Part shown: positions 39,343-45,892 of the stretch, piece after piece
How positions within the stretch are numbered: position 1 is the first letter of the stretch
Layout: each line of letters starts with the position of its first letter
Origin: DASQFQ01 sp963811595
GTDB lineage: Bacteria; Actinomycetota; Thermoleophilia; Solirubrobacterales; Solirubrobacteraceae
Direction: 5' to 3'
NCBI GenBank assembly: GCA_963811595.1
Contig: CAWERW010000012.1
Location: 124,001-188,000 of the forward strand
Length of the DNA stretch: 64,000 bases
Notes under the pieces: generated by a model
The model's database searches: none
Seen by the model: the letters and a program-made list of their open reading frames with translations, nothing else
What the model was told of the DNA's origin: nothing
Program-made: the position numbers and the translations under genes

Positions 39343-39606
39343 TCAGCGCTGGGCGTACCAGCCGCCCCCGCCCAGCTCGCGGAACACGACGAGGTTGCGC
39401 CCGTCGACGGTGACGACCTCCCAGTAGCGGCGGCGCAGCGGGGCGTCGGACCACCAGCGGTCCTCCACGAGCCAGGACTCGCGGACCGCGGTGACCTCGC
39501 GCCCGTCGACGATCTCGGGCCGGCCGCCCTCGGCGGTCAGGACCTCGATGCGCCTCGGGGTCGCGAGGCGGCGGGGGCCGCGGCTCCTGGTCGTCACGGA
39601 TCCCAT
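39343..39606 (-). CDS. DUF6504-type small protein linked to ImuB/DnaE2
   Basis: An 87-residue basic protein with PRRIEVLTAEGGRPEIVDG, ESWLVEDRWWSDAPLRRRYW and DGRNLVVFRELGGGGWYAQR. It resembles DUF6504 proteins that accompany actinobacterial translesion-synthesis genes. The ATG overlaps the end of the ImuB-like gene by 13 bases, so it should be induced with it. Function is not established; the Trp/Arg-rich surface would suit a protein or DNA partner of the mutasome. Confidence 0.72.
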   Translation of the reverse strand: MGSVTTRSRGPRRLATPRRIEVLTAEGGRPEIVDGREVTAVRESWLVEDRWWSDAPLRRRYWEVVTVDGRNLVVFRELGGGGWYAQR

Positions 39607-40784
39607 GGCGCGAGCGTGTGCCGCCGCTCGGGCACGCGCGAGTCGGGGTCGACGGGGACGACGCGCAGCGCGGCGTCAGGCCCTGCCACCGCGCGCGCCT
39701 GGCGTACCGCCTCGCGCAGCCGGGCGCGGCGGATCGTGGCGGGCTCGGCGATCAGGGAGCGCTGCAGGCCGGCGGGCGGGCCGAGGCCCTCGACGCGCAG
39801 TTTGAGGACGTCGGCGGGCGCCGGCAGCTCGGCGAGCCGGGGGGCGAGCGCGAGCCGCATCCGCCTAGGGTCGGCATGGGCCTCGCGGAAGGTCATGCGC
39901 AGCCGCCACGTGCCGCCCTCGACGAGCGAGGCCGACAGCACGACGGCCCGGAACGTCCGCCCGCGCCGCTCGCGGCGCGCGACGAGGCGGTCGATCAGCA
40001 GGCCGAGCGCGTGCTCGAGCTGCGTGCCGGAGCCGGACTCGGGCAGCTCGAGCGCCTCCTCGAGCCGCTCGGCCGCCCGCCGCGGGACGAGCGGGGTGTC
40101 GCGCCCGCGCGCGAGGTCGCGCGCGAGCGGCCCGGCGGCGCCGAAGCGATCGGCGAGCGCGGCGCGGGGCAGCGCGGCGAGCTCCCCCAGCGTGCGGATC
40201 CCGAACCGCTCCAACGGCTCGGGGAGGGCGGCCGTCTCGGGCCGGGTGCCGAGCAGCGCGATCGGGAGCGGCGCGAGGTAGGCGGCGAGGCCGCCGATCC
40301 TCGAGCGGGTGACCTCCGCCCGGCGCGGGCGGGCGCTGGAGGCGGCGGCGACGGCGGCGAAGCGCGAGGGCGCCGCGCCGAGCCGCGCCGGCGCGCCGCG
40401 CAGGGCGCGCCGCGCGACGGTGAGGACGCCGTCGAGCCCGCCGTGCAGGTTGAACAGCCCGCCCGCGTCGAAGCACGCGATGCCCGGGCGCTCGGACTCG
40501 ACCTCGGCGCCGATGCCCTCCAGGGCGATGAGCACGCGATCCCACTCGTCGGCCACGCCGGCGGGGTCGGGCGCGACCAGCCGCAGGGTCGGGCAGCGCG
40601 CGAGCGCCTCCCCCAGCCGCAGCCCGGCCTTGACGCCCAGCGCCTCGGCGGCCGCCGAGGCCTCGCCGATCAGCGGCTCGCGCCCCGGCTCCGGCGCGAG
40701 CGCGACCGGCCCGCGCGCCAGCTCGGCACGCCCGCCGGCGGCGACGGAGAGCGCGAAGCGCGGGAGCAGGACGCAGACGACCAT
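39594..40784 (-). CDS. imuB: ImuB-like inactive Y-family polymerase homologue
   Basis: A 396-residue Y-family relative. The N-terminus VVCVLLPRFALSVAAGG lacks the catalytic DxD of active polymerases. The place of the SIDEAYLD motif reads CFDAGGLFNLHGG, so metal-dependent catalysis is not expected. Thumb/finger-like features (RFGIRTLGELAALPRAALADRFG, GRDTPLVPR) are retained. This fits ImuB, which recruits DnaE2 to the beta clamp. The ATG lies three bases after an SOS box. Because dnaE2 is 15 kb away, the cassette is split; no ImuA' gene is visible in the window. Confidence 0.82.
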   Translation of the reverse strand: MVVCVLLPRFALSVAAGGRAELARGPVALAPEPGREPLIGEASAAAEALGVKAGLRLGEALARCPTLRLVAPDPAGVADEWDRVLIALEGIGAEVESERPGIACFDAGGLFNLHGGLDGVLTVARRALRGAPARLGAAPSRFAAVAAASSARPRRAEVTRSRIGGLAAYLAPLPIALLGTRPETAALPEPLERFGIRTLGELAALPRAALADRFGAAGPLARDLARGRDTPLVPRRAAERLEEALELPESGSGTQLEHALGLLIDRLVARRERRGRTFRAVVLSASLVEGGTWRLRMTFREAHADPRRMRLALAPRLAELPAPADVLKLRVEGLGPPAGLQRSLIAEPATIRRARLREAVRQARAVAGPDAALRVVPVDPDSRVPERRHTLAPWDP

Positions 40785-40787
40785 AGG

Positions 40788-40801
40788 CGAACACATGTTC
40801 G
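40788..40801 (-). promoter_or_regulatory. LexA (SOS) box before imuB
   Basis: CGAACACATGTTCG, three bases upstream of the ATG. It shares 17 bases with the dnaE2 box region, so the operator probably overlaps the -10. Confidence 0.9.
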
Positions 40802-40963
40802 CATGGGCAGCCCGCCCTGGCAACCGTGGCGGCGGTCAGCTCGAGGACAGGAGCGCTCCGCCCGGTGCGCCGCCCGTTTGGCTCTCCTGCGCTGCCCGAA
40901 GGTCGACCCCAACGCTACGTCAATGTTGCCGGTGACAAAGGTATGGTGAGCGGGCAAATAGGA

Positions 40964-40985
40964 AGGGACCCCTTTCGAGGTCCCT
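40964..40985 (-). terminator. Terminator hairpin of rnpB
   Basis: On the minus strand AGGGACC and GGTCCCT form a 7-bp stem with an 8-nt loop, followed by TCCTATTTG, directly beyond the RNase P RNA. Confidence 0.65.
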
Positions 40986-40990
40986 GTCCC

Positions 40991-41321
40991 TTAGCAAGCC
41001 GGTAAGCCGGATTCTGTCTTGAGCAACCATCCATCTTTGCGGCCGACCTGGACCTCGGCGAGCAGCCTGCAAACGGTCCGGCTTGGCCTTGCATCAGGTG
41101 GGGTTTGCCTGGCCGCCGCGTCACCGCGGCGCCGGTGCGCTCTTACCGCACCATTTCACCCTTGCCCGCCCACGGCTGCAGCTGCGAGCCGCGGAGCGTC
41201 GGCGGTGTATTTCTGTGGCACTTTCCCGCGGGTTTCCCCGGGTCGGCGTTACCGACCACCTCGCTCTTTGATGTCCGGACTTTCCTCGAAGGTGTTCCCT
41301 CCGCGGCTGCTTGGCCTGCAA
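40991..41321 (-). ncRNA. rnpB: RNase P RNA (bacterial type A)
   Basis: Conserved parts are all on the minus strand: GAGGAAAGTCCGGAC near the 5' end (41273-41287), CCACAGAAA in the core, GGGTGAAATGGTGCGGTAAGAG, and the 3' CAGAATCCGGCTTACCGGC. CAAGC near the 5' end pairs with GCTTG at the 3' end as P1. This is the catalytic RNA for tRNA 5' maturation. The length of about 330 nt is short-normal for type A. End points are estimated from P1 pairing and may be off by several bases. Confidence 0.92.
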
Positions 41322-41339
41322 GGAAGAAGGTAGCTCACC

Positions 41340-41537
41340 ATGTACGACGTCATCTACATCGACGCGCAGGGCACGGAGACGCCGCTCGCCCAGCAGCTCG
41401 GCGACCGCGCCGACGCATGTGCGTTCGCCCGTGAGGCGGCCGCCGAGCGCAACGCCGGGCGCGCGATGCTCCCCGGGTCGACGAACCTGCGCGACTGCGT
41501 CTGCGTCGTCCCGACGCAGCTCTCCGCCGCCGCCTAG
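41340..41537 (+). CDS. 65-residue hypothetical protein
   Basis: MYDVIYIDAQGTETPLAQQL, then an Ala/Arg-rich helix and NLRDCVCVVPTQL. GAAGG eight bases upstream may be its ribosome site. I do not recognise a family. It resembles short actinobacterial proteins of one alpha/beta unit with a CxC strand. It lies divergent from rnpB, whose promoter must overlap its 5' end. Confidence 0.55.
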   Translation: MYDVIYIDAQGTETPLAQQLGDRADACAFAREAAAERNAGRAMLPGSTNLRDCVCVVPTQLSAAA

Positions 41538-41564
41538 ACCCCGCAACCACTAGGGTCCTCGGCC

Positions 41565-42413
41565 ATGCGCGTCGGGGTGATCGGTGGTGGCCTCATGGGC
41601 TCGGGCATCGCGGAGGTCTGCGCGCGCTCCGGCGTCGACGTGACCGTCGTCGAGGTCGACGAGGCGCGCACCGAGGCGACGCGCGCGAAGATCGAGAAGT
41701 CGCTCTCCCGCGCCGCCCGCTCCGGCAAGCTCGAGGAGGCCGACCGCAGCGCCGCCTCCGAGCGCCTCGCCTACACCACGAGCCTCGAGGACCTCGAGGG
41801 CTCCGACGCCGCCATCGAGGCGGTCGTCGAGAACGAGCAGGCCAAGCGCGAGCTGTTCCTCAAGCTCGACGCGATCCTGCCGGACGCCGAGTTCCTCGCG
41901 TCGAACACCTCCTCGGTGCCGATCATGAAGCTCGCCGCCGACACCTCGAAGCCCGAGCGCGTGCTCGGGATGCACTTCTTCAACCCCGTGCCGGTGCTGC
42001 CGCTCGTCGAGCTCGTGCGCTCGATCATGACCTCGGAGGAGACGCTCGACACCGCGCGCGCGTTCGCGGAGGGCACGCTCGGCAAGACGTCGATCGACTC
42101 CCAGGACCGCGCCGGCTTCGTCGTCAACGCGCTGCTGGTGCCGTACATCCTCAGCGCCGTCCGGATGTACGAGTCCGGGTTCGCCGCCAAGGAGGACATC
42201 GACCGCGGGATGGTCAAGGGCTGCGCGCACCCGATGGGTCCGCTCGCGCTCGCCGACCTGATCGGACTCGACACCCTGCTCGCGGTCTCGCAGTCGCTCT
42301 ACGACGAGTTCCGCGACCCGTCCTCCGTCGCCCCCGCGCTGCTGAACCGCATGGTCGAGGCCGGCCTGCTCGGCCGCAAGACCGGCCGCGGGTTCTACGA
42401 CTACTCGAGTTAG
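41565..42413 (+). CDS. 3-hydroxybutyryl-CoA dehydrogenase-like enzyme
   Basis: A 282-residue 3-hydroxyacyl-CoA dehydrogenase: GVIGGGLMGSGIAEVCARSG NAD-binding motif, FLASNTSSVPI, the catalytic His in GMHFFNPVPVLPLVELV with Glu in that segment, and the C-terminal GCAHPMGPLALADLIGLDT. Length and layout fit PaaH/Hbd (FadB2 in mycobacteria). Acts in fatty-acid or butanoate metabolism. TAGGGT lies eight bases before the ATG. The stop overlaps the convergent NTF2-like gene by four bases. Confidence 0.9.
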   Translation: MRVGVIGGGLMGSGIAEVCARSGVDVTVVEVDEARTEATRAKIEKSLSRAARSGKLEEADRSAASERLAYTTSLEDLEGSDAAIEAVVENEQAKRELFLKLDAILPDAEFLASNTSSVPIMKLAADTSKPERVLGMHFFNPVPVLPLVELVRSIMTSEETLDTARAFAEGTLGKTSIDSQDRAGFVVNALLVPYILSAVRMYESGFAAKEDIDRGMVKGCAHPMGPLALADLIGLDTLLAVSQSLYDEFRDPSSVAPALLNRMVEAGLLGRKTGRGFYDYSS

Positions 42414-42790
42414 CTCAAGATCGAGCTGTGGCGGGCGACGACCTGCCACTGCCCGTCGTTCCGCGCCCACACGTCCGTCAGCCGGTAGCCGTGCGAGAGG
42501 TTGACCGCGTCGAAGTTGGCGATCTGCGAGTAGCGCGCGTGGATCACCGCGGTGTCGCCGAACAGGTCGATGTCCTTGGACTCGAACGCGAACGAGATGA
42601 TGTGGTAGCCGCCCAGCGCCGCGCCCATCCACTGCTCGCGCGACATCGGCTCGGGCGCGAGGTGGAGCGCGGTGAAGCGGAAGCCGGGCGCGACCAGGCG
42701 CTCGAGCGCCTCCTCGTCGCGCGCCTGCATCGCCGCCATCCAGCTCTCCTCGAGCTGGGCGAGCTCCTCGCGGTCCTCCTCGGCCGACAC
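42410..42790 (-). CDS. NTF2-like (DUF4440/SnoaL-type) protein
   Basis: A 126-residue cone-shaped alpha+beta fold protein: helix EELAQLEESWMAAMQARDEEALERLV, then strands FRFTALHL, SFAFESKDIDLFGDTAVIHARY and YRLTDVWARNDGQWQVVARHSS. This pattern is DUF4440. Members are enzymes or ligand-binding proteins, and no catalytic residue can be assigned. It is probably transcribed after the zinc-ribbon gene. Confidence 0.8.
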   Translation of the reverse strand: MSAEEDREELAQLEESWMAAMQARDEEALERLVAPGFRFTALHLAPEPMSREQWMGAALGGYHIISFAFESKDIDLFGDTAVIHARYSQIANFDAVNLSHGYRLTDVWARNDGQWQVVARHSSILS

Positions 42791-42808
42791 GGCCGGGAGG
42801 CTATACGG

Positions 42809-43015
42809 CTACTCCAGCGTCGTGCCGCAGTCCTCGCAGCGGCCGCCGATCACGCCGGCGCCGGCCGTCCAGCGCGGCTGCATCGGGCCGCTGCAGACCG
42901 GGCACTCCGCGCGGGCGCCCGCGCTCACGTCGTTCCACGTCTCGACGAGGACGTCCGTCAACGTCGGCGCGGCAGCGCGCAGGTGCGGGCGCGGAGCGGC
43001 GAGCGTCGCGCTCAC
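42809..43015 (-). CDS. 68-residue zinc-ribbon protein coupled to lexA
   Basis: The N-terminal 35 residues are Ala-rich and the C-terminal part holds CPVC and CEDC knuckles (CPVCSGPMQPRW...GGRCEDCGTTLE), a rubredoxin-like zinc ribbon. Its GTG overlaps the lexA stop (GTGA), which makes it a translationally coupled member of the SOS-controlled lexA transcript. I know no function. A DNA- or RNA-binding accessory of the SOS response would be a guess. Confidence 0.7.
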   Translation of the reverse strand: MSATLAAPRPHLRAAAPTLTDVLVETWNDVSAGARAECPVCSGPMQPRWTAGAGVIGGRCEDCGTTLE

Positions 43016-43650
43016 GCGACGGTCCTCAGCACGCCGACGACGCGGCCGAGCACGCGCACCTCGCGCGAGCGGATCGGCTCCATCGCGTCGTTCTCCGGCT
43101 GCAGCCGCACGTGGTCGTCCTCGCGGAAGAACCGCTTGACCGTCGCGTCCTCACCTACGAGGGCGACCACGATCTCGCCGTCCGACGCAGTGTCCTGCCG
43201 CCGCACGACCACGTAGTCACCCTCGAGGATGCCCGCGTTCTTCATCGACTCGCCGCGGATGCGCAGGACGTACTCGCCCTCCTCACCGCCCGCGAGCTCG
43301 GGCACCGACACGTAGTCCTCGATGTTCTCCTCCGCGAGCAGCGGCTGGCCCGCGGCGACCTGGCCGACGAGCGGCAGCCCGCTCGGCCCGACGACGGACT
43401 TCACCGCGTCGACCACCCCGGTCGTCGCGCGGTCGAGCATCTCGATCGCGCGCGGCTTCGACGGATCGCGCCGCAGCAGCCCCGCCTTCTCGAGGTTGGC
43501 GAGGTGCGCATGCACCGTCGAGGAGGAGGCGAGCCCGACGGCCTTGCCGATGTCACGCACCGTCGGCGGATAGCCGTACTTCGCCGAGTACTTCTTGATG
43601 AAGTCGAAGATCTCCTGCTGGCGCTTCGTGAGGTCCTTGCCGATGTCCAT
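43012..43650 (-). CDS. lexA: SOS repressor LexA
   Basis: 212 residues. The winged-helix DNA-binding half includes LTKRQQEIFDFIKKYSAKYG, PPTVRDIGKAVGLASSSTVH and HLANLEKAGLLRRD. The cleavage site is Ala-Gly in GQVAAGQPLL. The catalytic Ser is in RIRGESMKNAGI and the Lys in DATVKRFFRE. It represses SOS genes until RecA-stimulated self-cleavage. Autoregulation is shown by a LexA box 39 bases upstream. The ATG is preceded by GGGAGG. Confidence 0.96.
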   Translation of the reverse strand: MDIGKDLTKRQQEIFDFIKKYSAKYGYPPTVRDIGKAVGLASSSTVHAHLANLEKAGLLRRDPSKPRAIEMLDRATTGVVDAVKSVVGPSGLPLVGQVAAGQPLLAEENIEDYVSVPELAGGEEGEYVLRIRGESMKNAGILEGDYVVVRRQDTASDGEIVVALVGEDATVKRFFREDDHVRLQPENDAMEPIRSREVRVLGRVVGVLRTVA

Positions 43651-43688
43651 CGCGGAGGCCTCCCTCGGTCAGTTGCTGAGCAGTCGTA

Positions 43689-43702
43689 CGAACATGTGTT
43701 CG
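43689..43702 (-). promoter_or_regulatory. LexA (SOS) box before lexA
   Basis: CGAACATGTGTTCG as written on the plus strand. It is the same palindrome-like 14-mer as at dnaE2 and imuB. Confidence 0.92.
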
Positions 43703-43759
43703 GTACAGTAGCGATCCTCGGGGACGGACTCAAGGCGACCGCTAGCCTGGCTGTCCACG

Positions 43760-44308
43760 ATGCGGCTCGGACCCCACATCGCGGCCTGTCTCGCAGTCGC
43801 CACGCTCGGCGGCTGCGGCGGCGACGAGCCGCCGCCCAGGCCGCAGAAGCCGGTGCAGCTCACGATCGCCACCCCGCTCGACACCGCCGTCGTCGAGGGC
43901 TCGCGCATGCAGGTCCGCGGCACCGTGAGCCCGCCCGGCGCGCGCGTCCGCGTGCAGGGCCGCCGGGCGCGCGTCAGCGGCGGCGAGTTCAGCTCGAGCA
44001 TCAAGCTCGCCCACGGCGCCAACGTGATCGACGTGGCCGCCACCGCGAGCGGCCGCGCGGCCGCGCTCACCGCCTTCCGCGTCACGCGCGAGGAGCGCGT
44101 CGCGATCCCCGATCTCGTCGGGCTCGACCTGGGTGACGCGGAGCGCGAGGCCGAGCGCCTCGACCTCAAGCTCGAGACCGAGCGCGGCGGCGGCTTCCTC
44201 GACTCGCTCGTGCCGGCCGCGATCGCGGTCTGCGAGCAATCGCCGGAGCCGGGCACGCGCGTCCTGCGCGGCGCCACGGTGCAGCTGCTCGTCGCCCGCT
44301 CCTGCTAG
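43760..44308 (+). CDS. Lipoprotein with a C-terminal PASTA domain
   Basis: 182 residues. The signal peptide has lipobox LGGC. There is a small beta domain (about 30-110; LDTAVVEGSRMQVRGTVSPPGARVRVQ), then one PASTA repeat: IPDLVGLDLGDAEREAERLDLKLE...CEQSPEPGTRVLRGATVQLLVA. PASTA domains bind muropeptides or beta-lactams and normally belong to PknB-type kinases or PBPs. Here the domain is on a lipoprotein whose gene converges, with a 4-nt overlap, on a kinase gene that lacks PASTA repeats. A functional link is inference. Confidence 0.82.
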   Translation: MRLGPHIAACLAVATLGGCGGDEPPPRPQKPVQLTIATPLDTAVVEGSRMQVRGTVSPPGARVRVQGRRARVSGGEFSSSIKLAHGANVIDVAATASGRAAALTAFRVTREERVAIPDLVGLDLGDAEREAERLDLKLETERGGGFLDSLVPAAIAVCEQSPEPGTRVLRGATVQLLVARSC

Positions 44309-45792
44309 CGGGGAGTGACCGCGATCAGCCCGATGCGCGGCGTCCCGCGGTCGCGCACGACGCCGAGCACGATGCGGCCCTCGATCGGGTCGCCGTCCCC
44401 GCGCTCGACGCGGTAGCTCCCGCTCGCGCGGCCGGCCCGGCCGCCCTGGACGGAGAGGTCGTCGAGGTCGTAGCCCTCCGTGTCCTGCGCGCGGAACTGC
44501 GATTCGTACTCCCGCACCACCCGCGCGCGCCCGCGCGCGACCCCGCCGGGGAGCACGCGCTGCACGTCGCGCGTCAGCGTCCGCGCGAGCGCGCGGCCGT
44601 CCTCGGCCTCGTAGGCCGAGGCGAAGTCCTGTGCGACGTCGCGCACCTCGTCCTCGGACAGCGGCGCGCGCGAGTTCCCGGAACCGGCGCCCCAGTCCGG
44701 GATGCCGGCGAGCACCGAGCCGGCGCCCAGCACGGCCACGACCGCGACCCCGACGAGCAGCCCGCGGCGACGGCGGCGCGGCGTCACCCCGTGCGGCTCC
44801 GGCTCCGGCTCCGGCGGCGCGATCGCCGTCCGCTCCTCGGGCTCGGCCACCGTCGGCGCGCTCGCCGCGTCGACCGTGAGCGCGGTCGCCGGCCCGGCGT
44901 TCCCGTTCGCCGGCGCCACGTCGGGAGCGGCGGGGCCGACGGCCACGCTGCGCTCGGACTCCGTGACCGGCTCGCCCGCCGCGGCGGCGAGCGCAGCGCG
45001 CCCGAGGTCGCCGGCCGATGGATAGCGCTCCTGCGGGTCCTTGGCCAGCGCGCGCGCCATCACGCGGTCGAAGCCGGTCGGCGCGCCTGACTCGGACGGC
45101 CGCGGGATCGGGTCCTGGAGGTGGGCGAGCAGCGTCGCCGGCACCGTCGCGCGCGCGTACGGCGGGCGCCCGAGCAGCGCCGCGTGCAGCACGCACCCGA
45201 GCGCGTAGATGTCCGCGCGCGCGTCGACGCGCTCGCCCTGGAGCTGCTCCGGCGACGAGAAGTCCGTCGTCCCGAGCCACTGCCCCGTCTCCGTCAGCTG
45301 CTCCTCGGAGCTCAGCAGGCGCGTCAGCCCGAAGTCGCCGAGGTACGCGTGGTCGCCCGCGATCAGGACGTTGGCGGGCTTGACGTCGCGGTGGACGAGG
45401 CCGGCGGCGTGCGCGGCATCGAGCGCGGCGGCGACCTGCGCGACGATCTCGGCCGCGCGCTCGGGCGGGAGCGGGCCCTCCTGCTTGAGCAGCCGGTGCA
45501 GGTCCGTGCCCGGGACGTAGCGCATGACGAGGTAGAGCTGGCCGTCCTCCTCCCCCGCGCCGTGGACGGGCACGACGTTGGGGTGGTCGATCAGCGCGGC
45601 GAGCCGCGACTCGCGCTGGAAGCGCTCACGGAAGGCGGGGTCCGCGGCGCGATCGGACGCGATCAGCTTCAGCGCGACGGGCCGCCCGAGGTCCATCTCC
45701 ACGGCGCGGTAGACGACGCCCATGCCGCCGCGGCCCGCGACCGCCTCGATGCGGAAACGGCCGAAGACGTCACCTGGGGCGAGCGCGGGCAC
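44305..45792 (-). CDS. Transmembrane Ser/Thr protein kinase with an extracytoplasmic NTF2-like domain
   Basis: 495 residues. The Hanks-type kinase domain (10-265) has GRGGMGVVYRA, catalytic Lys in PVALKLI, HRDVKPANVLIA, DFGLTR and SSPEQL. A Pro/Glu-rich juxtamembrane region and RRRRR lead to one TM (GLLVGVAVVAVLGAGSVLA, about 340-360). The outside domain (380-495) looks like a SnoaL/NTF2 fold (DVAQDFASAYEAEDGRALARTL, RVVREYESQF) rather than PASTA. Cell-envelope signalling is the expected role. The GTG start has a GGGAGG directly adjacent, too close for a normal site. Confidence 0.88.
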   Translation of the reverse strand: MPALAPGDVFGRFRIEAVAGRGGMGVVYRAVEMDLGRPVALKLIASDRAADPAFRERFQRESRLAALIDHPNVVPVHGAGEEDGQLYLVMRYVPGTDLHRLLKQEGPLPPERAAEIVAQVAAALDAAHAAGLVHRDVKPANVLIAGDHAYLGDFGLTRLLSSEEQLTETGQWLGTTDFSSPEQLQGERVDARADIYALGCVLHAALLGRPPYARATVPATLLAHLQDPIPRPSESGAPTGFDRVMARALAKDPQERYPSAGDLGRAALAAAAGEPVTESERSVAVGPAAPDVAPANGNAGPATALTVDAASAPTVAEPEERTAIAPPEPEPEPHGVTPRRRRRGLLVGVAVVAVLGAGSVLAGIPDWGAGSGNSRAPLSEDEVRDVAQDFASAYEAEDGRALARTLTRDVQRVLPGGVARGRARVVREYESQFRAQDTEGYDLDDLSVQGGRAGRASGSYRVERGDGDPIEGRIVLGVVRDRGTPRIGLIAVTPR

Positions 45793-45892
45793 CCTCCCAT
45801 TCTGGCGCGCGCCCTAAAGGCCAACCGCGGCTGCGTTTCTTCAGACACTCGGCGGTGCACGATCCGGCCCGCGCGCCGTACCGTGGTGCGCG

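Noticed and set aside
40824..40957. Short minus-strand frame upstream of imuB
   Set aside because: No ribosome site, no conserved features and an unlikely composition; treated as intergenic.
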